Origin: Epiperipatus broadwayi | Lineage: Eukaryota > Onychophora > Udeonychophora > Euonychophora > Peripatidae | Length of the DNA stretch: 64,000 bases | NCBI GenBank assembly: GCA_028023455.1 | Contig: JAQFVV010006256.1 | Coordinates: 60,001 to 124,000, forward strand | Direction: 5' to 3' | Shown here: one piece after another, positions 11,317 to 22,661 of the stretch | Layout of the letters: the number at the start of each line of letters is the position of its first letter | Position numbering within the stretch: position 1 is the stretch's first letter | Made by a program: the position numbers and the translations under genes | Notes under the pieces: generated by a model | What the model was told of the DNA's origin: nothing | The model's database searches: none | Seen by the model: only the letters and a program-made list of their open reading frames with translations

Positions 11317-13747
11317 ATTTAGTCATTCATGTTCAAAAAACTGATGCTTTATCATCCAAAGATGAAAGATCTTTAGGCACTTTTGATTTATATATATATT
11401 ATCAGCTTCAGAAAATGTTTTCACAACAGTATAAATTTTCTTGTAACTTTTTAGGTTGAAAGATACATGATGAGATTCAATATAAATTCTAATGTGCTCT
11501 TGCTATATTTTACAAGTCCATGGTTGTTGTTATTCAAATTTAATATATAAGTTGCAATCACCTTTAATTACCTTTTTATCTGCCAAGCCAAAAATTTGAA
11601 ATTCAAATGTGTCTGGTTTTGAACCCAAGCTAACCTATCAGAAATAATTATATAGATGTGAATCCACTTCCATAACTATATATTTAGTACTTAAAATTAT
11701 ATGCATTTTACTCTTCTAGTTCATTGATAAAGGCAAAAGTTAGAAACCAATCTGATAATGAGGATTTGAATATCTCTAATCACTATTACTCAAGCTTACA
11801 GTAGTTGGTACTAAAGTGGAGAGCTGCTTTTGATTATACATGACTAAAGATTTGTTCGTAGTATATCTGCCATTATATGGATACATCATTTTGAATTATG
11901 TATATGAAGAAAATGAAGAACAATAGATTTCCTAAATTAATTTTGTTGTCTTTCAAAAAGAAAAGTTTGTCATAAAAGTTAAAAGACATTATCACTAGAT
12001 ATCAGATAGATCACAAAAATCATCTTTAACACTTTATTTTTTACCTTTTTTTTTTCTGGAGTTAGAATAATCATATGTGTTTAGAACTGACTGACAATAA
12101 ATAAATGATCTTACATTATGATATTTCTTCTACTTAATTGGTAACTTTGGCATTTAAACAAGCTATTATATAATTTGTACTAGTTAGACAATTCTGTCAT
12201 TGTTTTCATACGTATTATATTAGTAGCAAAATGTGATTTTGAATCTATTTAGTCATACCAGTAATATGTAATATTTATATTTTTAATAATCATTATTTTC
12301 TATGGTATTTCATTTTTTCATTGATTGAGTGAGGGATGCTAATTAATAGTGTTCTGTGAGATCAAATTATAAATTATTTAATATTTGTTTGCTTTTATAT
12401 TGGATTTTTTTTAAAAAAAAAATTTTGTAATCAGAAATTAAGTTGTTGAATATTGTAATTTTTTCTTTCTTAAAATATACAATATTAGTTAATTTGAAAT
12501 ATATAATAGATATTTTTATCTTCTTAATTAAACAAGTACATCTTATGCTATTAAAACTGTATCTTAATTTCTAAGTTATTAAACATGTCTAATATTCTTT
12601 TAAAAATGCTTTTAATCCTGCCTTGAATTTTTTCTTATATTTGCCTTAATTATTTTTTTGCTAGTTAGTGCTCATGTCTTCTCTGAGAATAAACAATTAT
12701 CATTCAATTTTCTAGTTTAAATATATCTATACTTTTTATAAATAAGTACTTAGCAATTGAGTAGTCAGTGAAGTTTTGAATAAACTTCCTTTTGCTTTAG
12801 TGTTTGTAAATTTTCAATTATAATTAATTTTATTAAATCACAATATATATATATATGTGTAGGTGTAATTCTGTTTTAAAATGTGAATTTAATTAAATAT
12901 ATTTATAGAATAATATTAATTGTTGATTCATCTTTAGTTCTTTTAATTAAAGTATTTGAGAAGCAGTACCAGAATTATTAATTTATTTGCAAGAATTGTA
13001 ATTTGAAGGAATTAAATCTAACTTCTTATGTGACATATGAATTAATAGAATGAGTTTATGGAATAGTAGATAAATTTAAATCAAATAGAAATATTAATAC
13101 TTCAGGATATTAACTTTATGTAAACTGGTATTAATTACTGATATACTGAAAGTGATCAGGCTTGTAATTTTTAAATGAAGATTAATACTAACTCCATATA
13201 TTTTAAACACAAGTATACCGTGTATAAAGATTGTTATATTATAAATAAAATATTTTTTAAAAAAAAAGTTATATCTACTAAAGCAATATTAACATAATTT
13301 TTACTAAATCATTGATACATTTTTATAAATTCAAAGTAATGTATTTCATTTATTATTTTCTCATGTGTAACCTGTTTTACAGTTGTCGGGAATCTACTGA
13401 CAGAATATATACTGATCTTTTAACAAATTTTTTCCCTTGATCTTTAGTGATATTTTAAACTCAATTTGCGATGTTTCTAATTCACTAAAAACAATATATG
13501 TATATAAATGTGCTTATAAACTTGGTTACAGCCATTCATTTGCTGGAAACCCCAATAAACACACTAATATACACTAGCAGATATAATTCCTTAGAAATAT
13601 TGATTACCATTAGCAGAATTAGTTTTTTTTATAAAAATAAAATACAGAACACATAACTTAACTTTACAGAAAGATTTAAGCTCATATTTGATGTATTGCT
13701 AATCTATTGAGTTTTTTTTAGCATTTATTAAATTAGATACTTTAGTA
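11317..13747. other. AT-rich DNA, no gene seen
   Basis: No splice-bounded frame, mobile-element domain or long inverted repeat was found. There are poly-T and TA stretches, such as 12843-12856. Confidence 0.5.
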
Positions 13748-13900
13748 TTTGTCCTGCAACATGGAGTATGTGTTAGACCTGCTGCGCCTTTTCACGTTCA
13801 TATCAATCCGCTGATAACTTTGTAATCTTGTGATCTGACCAAAATAACATGTTCACGGATCTTGTACACGATATTTTTCGCAAAATTTGCAAAAAAGTAA
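13748..13900 (-). mobile_element. Fragment of the ISXO2/Merlin-like family also present at 53.7 kb
   Basis: This stretch is similar to 53705-53835. Shared blocks include GTCCTGCAA near the terminus and TCCGCTGATAACTTTGTAAT. It is one end of the element whose transposase remnant lies at 54.5-54.8 kb. The opposite terminus was not found. The following 13.9-14.3 kb is richer in G+C than its surroundings and may be more of the same element, but no transposase motif could be assigned there. Confidence 0.6.
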
Positions 13901-15259
13901 TAGATGAGGCGCAATGCTTTGACGAAAGCGTTTCTGGACCCCTCAAAGAAACTGCCATTCCGAAGTGAAGAGGTTCAGCGACAGGAAGGTGATTTGCATT
14001 CAAATTTGTAAGTATTTTTGCATTTCAAGACCATGCCCACTCTGCAAACACACTGCCTCGCAGAGGGGGAGTATATTCTGAACCTGTAAAAATGCCACCG
14101 CTTCGACCTTGGTGGCAGGCAATTTGGAAAATGTAACAAGTTGGCTTTTACATGTGGCCATTTTCTAATTCTCGCTTATAAAATCTCGCAAATGACGTGA
14201 CTTCACCAGACAGCTTGTGAAAATGCTTGTCCACCGGACCCTTTCCCAAATTTTGACAATTGACAACGTCTCTAGAGATTGGCATTTGCAATGTTACAAT
14301 TTTTAGTAACTAATACCACATTCGTTTAAATGACCAAAAAAATATGAAAAGTAATTTTACATTTGCAATGTTCCTTCAAATCGAAATCTAGAAATCCAAA
14401 GTCCAATACCATAAATGCTAATTGCGAGAGTTTGGTAGCAACTGTTGAGTACATTGAAGGTGTCGAAGTGTGAATTGTGAAAGACAATGGTCACAAAGAA
14501 TACCTCACATTTACAGTATAATATTGCTGAAAGCATATATATAATAAATGGCATTTTTCTGTGCTTTTTCATATCAATAACGCCATCAAGCAGCGTGCAT
14601 CGGCTAATTGACGAGTACCATTTCTACATTAAATTTTTGATTATTTAAATATTGTTTACTCAACTCTTCTCTTTTGCAATGACTTCCTGTTCTTTGTCAT
14701 ATTACACCACCAGATATCAAAAGAGAAATTGTTTCATAGAAGATGTATAAAAAAACTTTTAAGTAATTTCAGATTGATCTCAATACAAGATTTCCTGTTG
14801 GCTGTTAAACCAAGAATTTACAACAGAAGAATTATGATGTAAAAAATGCAATTCTTATGAAGTTCTAAACAAATTTCTTTTTCCAGATCCAACATAAAAT
14901 CATCTGGATATGATCTTTTTAAATGCAACTAGAATTTCACCAACAGGTTCACGACAAAACACTGGCAATGTGCTCATCTGCTTCATAAATGGAATTTATC
15001 AATTAATCTTTGTAAATATGGGCAAGCACAAACTATGAACCACAATTAATAACTATAGAATTTATACCTAAATTGGAAGCATTAAATGACTTAAAAGGCA
15101 TTTGTGTTTCTATCTTCTGGTTGAAATCTCTATATGTTTTTTTGTGATGTTTTTGTTAATAGTTATGCTGTTTAAAAAATCCACATACTTTATAAATGAA
15201 ATTACATAAAAAAAATCAAGTCAGATGTCACGATTTAATTTAATAAAGCTTGTGTTTAC

Positions 15260-15599
15260 AATTGTTATATATAGAGCTCTCAAAACAAACTCTTAACAAG
15301 CTTTGTTGAATACTCCTACCTCGGACCGGTTGCTGCTACTGGTGTCCTCAGTGAGGTGCTAGGATATTCAATCATTAGATTAAAAATACCAGGACAAGCC
15401 TAGCACTTTATCTAATGTATATCTATTAAGTAGAAAATTTCAGAGTTTATACTTAATAGTTATACATTAGATAAAGTGATGGGCTTGATTGAATATCTTA
15501 GCACCTCACTGAGGATGCCAGTAGCAGAAACTGGTCAGGTTGGGAGTATTCAACAAAGCTTGTTAAGAGTTGGTTTTGCGAGCTCTATATATAACAATT
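15260..15599. mobile_element. Foldback element of 340 bp
   Basis: Outer arms (from AATTGTTATATATAGAGCTC at 15260) pair with the inverted copy ending at 15599. The arms are interrupted by small mismatches and continue to an inner pair around TTATCTAATGTAT and ATACATTAGATAA. There is no coding capacity. It is a typical MITE or foldback, with no certain target duplication. Confidence 0.8.
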
Positions 15600-16647
15600 T
15601 ATAAATGAAGTATTTTTTCATGTTAATCTCTCATTTTATTCTTGCTCTTTTTTCTTTTGCAAGATACAAGATCTCTGATAAGTAGTTTTGGAACTAATTT
15701 TATCCAAATATTTGTATTATTTTTATTTGATGTATAGTTACCCATCTAGATTGTTTGTTACCATTAGAACAAAGCCTCTTATTTTATTTTCGCTCATTAT
15801 ATATGGAAACTGATACTATCTTTTAAATAATTTAAAAGTAGAAAAAAATGTTATTCTATTTTTTTTTATAACAAAGAAATATTTTTAAATAAGAATAAAT
15901 TGATCCTCTTATAAATGCACACACAAATATCCATGCACACAAAAAAATATATGGCATCTAATCTTTAGATTTTTTTTTTTCCGCTGTTTTTAAAACTACT
16001 TGTATTATTTATGAATCTTTCTTATTAGCTGATTTTATATTTCATTCTCAACCCCTTCAATTTTTGGGCCATCTCATATTTATTGGAATGAACTTATTTC
16101 AAGATATTTTTATTTCTAAATTATTTATAAATCGATATAATTATTTAAATCGTATCCCATAATCAATCGTGAATAATTTTCTACTATATTATATATTATC
16201 TTGGTATTTAAAATATAAACTATTTCAATTACCAATATATATATATTTTTCCTCCTGAAGAGAACAGGAAACCTAATTAAAAAAAAACAAAACAAGTTTT
16301 ATTTAAATATTTTTTTTCATATTAAATTACAGCATTTATTAAATCATAAAGATAAAATTTAATAGAAAGTTATGCACTTATAAAATTGGAATTCTGAGAG
16401 CAATTAATTCTTTTCATTCTAGAGCTATCTTACAAATTTGAATAATCAATGAACATTAGATAGTGCAGTGCCATAATATTTCCAGATCAGTTTATTTTGT
16501 CGTTGAGGATTAGGATTCACATTTAACAGTCAGTTTTTATTCCTTTAAACAAGTCTAGCTATTAACTTAAAATCAATGGGGATGGGAATGTTCTAACTTA
16601 TAACTCTGTTTTCCTATACTATTCAAAATTACAGTAGATAATCAGAA
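15600..16647. other. AT-rich DNA, no gene seen
   Basis: Nothing recognisable was found except poly-T and TA stretches. It ends at the tandem duplication that starts at 16648. Confidence 0.5.
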
Positions 16648-17066
16648 TTGAATAAAGGGAATTGCTCTTCCTGTTTCACCTATATTTTATAGTAGTATAT
16701 TTTCTAGCTTAATCCATCCAAGTTCATGCATATTGTTTAAATTAATCATAAAATATTGTGAAATCAATTATAATACCAGGTGTGTGCATGTGTTTCTATA
16801 ACTAACAAGCTATTAAATTACATGTGTTTAATAAAGAACATGCAGTTATAAAAAGTTTGAATAAAGGCAATTGCTCTTCCTGTTTCATTTATATTTTATA
16901 GTAGTATATTTTCTAGCTTAATCCATCCAAGTTCATGCATATTGTTTAAATTAATCATAAAATATTGTGAAATCAATTATAATACCAGGTGTGTGCATGT
17001 GTTTCTATAACAAACAAGCTATTAAATTACATGTGTTTAATAAAGAACATGCAGTTATAAAAAGTT
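16648..17066 (+). repeat. Tandem duplication of 209 bp
   Basis: Bases 16648-16856 and 16857-17066 are nearly identical, both starting TTGAATAAAGG. The second copy forms the outer end of the left arm of the large palindrome; the first copy is extra. The opposite arm near 22.0-22.2 kb has one copy, so the duplication came after the palindrome formed. Confidence 0.85.
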
Positions 17067-17481
17067 GTATGGACATGACTGTATGGGTAGAGGAGCTCCT
17101 TTATATATACAAGAGATGCTGTAAGGTAATAGACTTTAGAAACATGAATTTTTTAAACTTATTTTACTTCTGATTTATTACAGATTTCATGGATAAACTT
17201 TCTTGCTTTCTCATCTAAATCCCCCCAAATCCAGAGGTGAAGTGTTATACATATAGCAGAATGTTGACAGAACTTAAATCTCTTTTAAAGAAAAAAAAGG
17301 TTATCAGTTTCCTGGAAATACATCTAGTTAGTTTGTAAACTGAGAACAGAAATTTCAAAGATGATATAAAAATAAAGTTAAAAAACAAAACAAAATATAA
17401 AATGATTGGACCAACTGGATCTTTCGTCTTTATTAAAATTTATTAGAGCTATTAAAACTTAAAATTTAAAACTAAAAATTG

Positions 17482-19768
17482 GGGTGTTTTCTCATCCCTG
17501 GTGTTCACCTCGAGATGTCGCTATTTCTAGGTCAATTCCTAGAAATATACCGTTTCACCGGCATTCACCCAACAAAAGAGGAAATTTTCTACACTATAAA
17601 CGCAGAAAAAGAGTGAGTCCTCACGTTATGTTGGGTGATGTCAGAAGCCAACACAAAGAGACTTCTATGATAAAACACAGAAAGAGTTCCCGATGACGGC
17701 TGCCGGTTATGGCTTTTTTTTTTCTATGCTAAAAGCAAAAAGAAATGCCTTTATTGGCTGCCGTAGTTGATTTTGTTATTCATTTTCTTATAATCTTCGA
17801 ATATCTATTATCTCTAGTTTGGTGTGAGAGTGTGTGTATTTGAACCAGTCGTAGTTTTTTAAAATTTGATTAGACATTTTTTGTTTAATGTGCTGTAACT
17901 TACTTTAGTGTTGTAAGTTTATTAATAATGACGTGAAGCTTCCATGAGGAATGTGTAACCCTCAAAAAGTTATTTGAAAGGGTACATGCCAGCATTTATT
18001 TGACAATCACACGACAAATAATGTTCTCGCGAGAATTCGTTGAAGAACAAGTAAGATGGCCACCGGCGCCGCCTCTAACTCGGGAGTATTTGAAGCCATG
18101 GCAATTGCCATCAACTGAAGCCAGCGCTGTGGCGTATTTGCAAAAATAAAAATCCTGTTGAAACAGAAAAAGTGTCTTTGTGGTGAGGAAAAGCGAATTG
18201 ATGCTAATAAAGATCTGTTCTGTCTGCCAGTTCTATATAATACTCGCTGGCGAACAATCTATGCAGTAAGCCAACCTTGCCCTACCTATATATGCATACA
18301 AGAATCATAATCCCTGAGACTAACGCCGGTAGAATAAGAAAAGCAGATTTAATTACAATATACTAATATCTACATATTTACATGAATACATTAAAACAAT
18401 CATTATACATTTAGATCAACAAAACCCGAATGTATACCAAAATAAGAAGAATAAAGATCTATGCAACCTACTTTATAGTCCCTATTATGCTGACTCTTGG
18501 ATGTTCGGAGGCCAGCAGTCCGCTACCGTGCTAAATAAGCAACATTCAGCGCCTTTCACAGTTCATCTGCATTGGGTAGAACTCCCAGTTTACCAATGCT
18601 TTACACTTGCACTCATTTTGCCAGTTCTGAATATTTCTGGATTTGATTGGTCAAATCTTGTCTGGCAGTCCTGGTCAGATCAATCCCTCCCAGTTTACTT
18701 GCAGAAGCAGATTTAGACTTACCTTTTACTTTGATTGATTACTCCTTTTGCAGCCCGATTAGTTTTTAAATTAATTATTCATCTTGTTGATCTGCAAAGT
18801 TTCTTCGTTAATTAACCTTCCTATCTCAAAGGATTTGTTTTTTTTTTTTTGTTGCTGTTTTACAAAATAACACAGCTATTAAAGTCTAAGATGATTTTAA
18901 ATTAACAAAGTATTTTTTTTATCTTCATGTATATATATATATAACTTGCGTATATATATGCGACAATTGATACACATACATACGATTCAATATTAAACCC
19001 CCATTTACAACATTTACTATTATTATTTTGTGTGTATTTTAATTATATGCCTACATAACAATACTTCCCCTAAGTTCGAAGATTATTTGTTAGTCTTTGA
19101 ACTTAACATAGAATCCTTTAATTAAATATTTGGGAGAGTTTATTTTCTTTTTGAGTTGTTGCTGTGAATTATTTTCCATTTGTAGTGATGTATGTGTATC
19201 ATTAAAACACACACAAAATCATAATAGTAAATGTTGTCTAAATTACGTTACTTTTTATAGATTTAGAATTACGTATTGCTTTTTAATAAAATTATTGATT
19301 TACTCTTGACAAAAAATATCGTAACTTTAAAAAGACACACCTAAAGTAAAAAAAAAAGTAGAAAAACACTGTAACTTTAAAGACACACACACACAAACTC
19401 AAAAACAATATAAGATTAATCAACATTTACTTATTACATATTGCTTTTTAATAAAATGATTGATTTACTCTTGAAAAAAATACTGTAACTTTAAAAAGAC
19501 ACACATAAAGTCAAAAATAAAGTAGAAAAACACCGTAACTTTAAAGACACACACACAAACTAATAAGATTAATAAACATTTACAAAAATGAAAGACTAAC
19601 ATTATATAATAGTATTAGTTACTAGAATATTTTATTACAAATCTAATAAATCAGATCTTTTGGTATCAAATCAATCACACAGGTCTGGCCCCGGAATTGT
19701 TATATGTATATGTTTTTGATTAGCATCAATGCCATCCCGCGGCGAATACCAGGGATGAGCAAATTACC
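17482..19768. mobile_element. DNA transposon of 2287 bp with exact 8-bp target duplication
   Basis: AAAAATTG flanks the element at 17474-17481 and 19769-19776. The left end starts GGGTGTTTTCTCATCCCTGG, and the inverted right end reads GGTAATTTGCTCATCCCTGG. The TIR is imperfect and about 35 bp long. The interior has a GC-richer patch (about 18040-18190), two short plus-strand frames (17484-17696, 18501-18716) without known domains, and a tandem duplication. GG termini with an 8-bp duplication resemble the outer element at 996-11308, but the TIR sequence differs. Merlin, hAT or P-type origins are possible. It is probably non-autonomous. Confidence 0.85.
19269..19583 (+). repeat. Tandem duplication of about 165 bp
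   Basis: Two copies start at 19269 and 19434 (TTAC[G/A]TATTGCTTTTTAA) and include short CA repeats. They lie inside the 2287-bp transposon. Confidence 0.8.
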
Positions 19769-22178
19769 AAAAATTGTAAACAACTTAATGGCTTATGAGG
19801 GGGGGGGTGAGAAAAAGTTGGTATAAAAACCCCAGTTTTAATTAAAAAAGACTCAGAATTTTAAAATCAATTGCAGCCAGGTACTATGCCAAAATTTACA
19901 ATGAATATCAGAGGCTAGAAGGCATCCACTTGTTGTCTTCCTCCTGGGTAACAAGCCTATGGAAATGGAAGGAGACCAAGAACACCAACCTGCTAGAAAA
20001 GATAGCAGATGAACCAGCTAGTTAATGAATGTTTGTGCCACGCCATACAAGCCATCACAGCCAGAAGGGTGGTAACAAACTCTGCAGAGCTCTTAAACTG
20101 AACTCTAAATCAACCTTAAATGAGTCTTAAAGCTAGCTATTTTATATACTAAATGTGCACAAAGTCTAGATTTAAATTACTCTCTATAGTTAAACTCAGT
20201 AAAATAAATTCGCTTCTCACTGTATAAATAATAAATGTAAGTTAATGAGGTCAACTTGCAAAATCTTGCTTAATTTAAAGCTCTAATAAATTTCTAAATT
20301 AAATTCCTGTAAAGATAATAACTATCCAGTTATTGTTCTATGTATTCTTGTTTACGCTTATGCCTATATTTTATTGCAATGTATTCATTAATTTATGCTA
20401 TGTCTTCAGAGCGGAGATTGCTAATATTATCAAGGGAGAAGAGACAATTAGACGCTTCCTAGTGGTTACTTATATTGCTCATTGGCACTCACACCAATTT
20501 TCCGTTTGGAAACCATTTATATGCTAGTTAAGCCACTATGTTTTAGCTTAAAGGAAGCCAGGTTTTCAGGATGATAAATATCGGAGTTAAGATCAAGCAA
20601 GAGTGATAGTATAAAGAATATCAGTGATAATCAAGTTTGTAAGTCCAGTTCATGAAACAGCATTTATAAAACATGCTACTAAAAGGATTAATTAAGCAAT
20701 CTAGTTTATAAAGCAATCTACATAGTGTAAACTATCACTAAAGGAGGAATAAAGCATATTTGCACTTACAAACGTAATTATCACTGATATGCTTTATACT
20801 ATTACTTGTTTGATCTTAAGTCCAATATTTATCATCCTGCAAACCTGCCTTTTTTTAAGTTAAAACGTAATACCTTAACTAGCATATAAATGGGTTTCCA
20901 AAACGGAAATTGGTGTGTGTGCCAATAAAACATAAGTAACTAATAGTGTCAAATTGTGTCTCCTCCTTTGATAATATTAGCAGTTTCCGCTCTGAAGATA
21001 TAGCATAAATTAATGAATACATTGCAATAAAAGCGTAAACGAGAATAGATAGAATAATAACTGGATACAGTTATTATCTTTACAGGAGTTTAATTCAGAA
21101 ATTTACTTGAACTTTAAATTAGCAAGATTTTGCAAGTTAACCTTATTAACTTAAACTTACATTTACTATTTATCCAGTGAGAAGCGAATTTATTTTAACA
21201 AGTTTAACTGATGAGAGTAATTTGAGTCTAGAGTTTGTGCACATTTAATATATAAAATAGCTAGCTTTAAGAGGTCTGCAGAGAGTTTATTACCGATTTT
21301 CTGGCTGTGATAGCTTGCATGGTGTGGCACAAGCATTCACTAAGGGGCTGGTTCATTTGCTACCCTTTCTGGCAGACTGGAGTTTTTGGTCTCCTTCCAT
21401 TTCCATAGACTTGTCATCCGTGAGGAAGACGGCAAGTGGACGCCTTCTAGCCTCTGATGTTTGTTGTAAATTTGGCATAGTACTTGACTGCAATTGATTT
21501 TTAAAATTCTGAGTCTTTTTTAATTAAAACTGGGGGTTTTATACCAACTTTTTCTCACCTCCCCCTCATAAGTCATTAAATTGTTTACAATTTTTAGTTT
21601 TAAATTTTAAGTTTTAATAGCTCTAATAAATTTTAGTAAAGACAAAAGATCCAGCTGGGGCTATTGACAAGTAGTACCGGTCCAATGATTTTATATTTGT
21701 TTTTGTTTTTTTTAACTTTATTTTTAAATCATCTTTGAAATTTTTGTTCTCAGTTTACAAACTAACTAGTTGTATTTCCAAGAAACCGATAATTTTTTTT
21801 CTTTAAAAGAGATTTAAGTTCTGTCAACATTCTGTCACCCCTGGACTTGGGATTCATATGCGAAAGCAAGTAAGTTTATCCATGAAATCTATAATAAATC
21901 AGAAGTAAAATAAGTTAAAAAAAAATCATAATGTTTCTAAAGTCTATTACCTTACAGCTTCTTCGCATATGTGTAGGGGCTCCTCTACCCATAGTCATGT
22001 CTACACTTTTTATAACTGCATGTTCCTTATTATACACATGTGATTTAATAGCTTATGTTCATTATAGAAACACACGCACATACCTGGTATTAAAACTGAT
22101 TTTCGCACTTATTTTATGATTAATTTAAACAATACTATACATGAACTTGGATGAGTTAAGCTAGAAAAAATAATACTG

Positions 22179-22484
22179 TTTCAGCATATCAAAAAATTTT
22201 TGTTATTTGTAAAATTAAAACTATTGAATAAAAAACTGCTTTAAATTTAAAAATTCTATTTATTATGTAAATGTTTCACTATCTCTCAAAATCATATATA
22301 TATATGTAAATGGAAACAACCTGAAATATTTATGGAAGTGTTTATTCCAAATAACCACTTTCTTCTACAAATAGTTTTCAGTATTTTTGGAAAAAATAAT
22401 TGCAAAATAATTTACTTTTTTACTTTATACATTTAAATGAATTATTTTTAATTGTAAATAAAATAAAAACATTTGCAGAGTATA
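22179..22484. other. AT-rich stretch downstream of the minus-strand gene
   Basis: This would hold the 3' untranslated region of the gene ending at 22485. Minus-strand AATAAA occurs, for example at 22460-22465 read on the plus strand as its complement, but the region is too AT-rich to choose a polyadenylation site. Confidence 0.3.
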
Positions 22485-22661
22485 TTATATACCCACAAAA
22501 TTGAATTTATTTGACTTTCTGATGTCTTTCTTCTTCATGAAACAGGCATTAAACATAATCATATAAGGATCTCTCAATATATTGTAATAGTCTGCCGGAA
22601 GAGGAGGGTCACATCTTGCTACGGTCAGACCTAAGGTCTTCTGGTAGGATGCTGTGAATGA
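22485..22661 (-). CDS. Terminal exon (58 residues and stop)
   Basis: The acceptor is CATAG at 22662-22666. The frame begins SFTASYQKTLGLTVARCDPP and continues through a Tyr/Asn-rich part to a Lys-rich tail, ending at TAA (22485-22487). It starts in phase 0, matching the end of the exon at 23239. The Cys- and Pro-containing stretch is unlike the repeat DNA around it. Confidence 0.6.
   Translation of the reverse strand, partial: SFTASYQKTLGLTVARCDPPLPADYYNILRDPYMIMFNACFMKKKDIRKSNKFNFVGI

Larger units (their letters stand above)
16900..22178. mobile_element. Large foldback element with arms of about 1.4 kb, split by an insertion
   Basis: The right arm, 20765-22178, is continuous. Its inverted partner is in two pieces, 16900-17481 and 19769-20642, separated by a 2.3-kb transposon. 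The loop is 20643-20764. The arms differ by many substitutions and small indels, so the element is old. No coding frame survives in both arms. Without the insertion it is about 3.0 kb. The ends are set where arm similarity stops; no target duplication was seen. Confidence 0.85.

Noticed and set aside
14040-14090. Cys-x2-Cys stretch (CPLCKHTASQRG) suggesting a transposase zinc ribbon
   Set aside because: It is on the plus strand, whereas the nearby ISXO2-like fragment is oriented on the minus strand, and no further motif follows.
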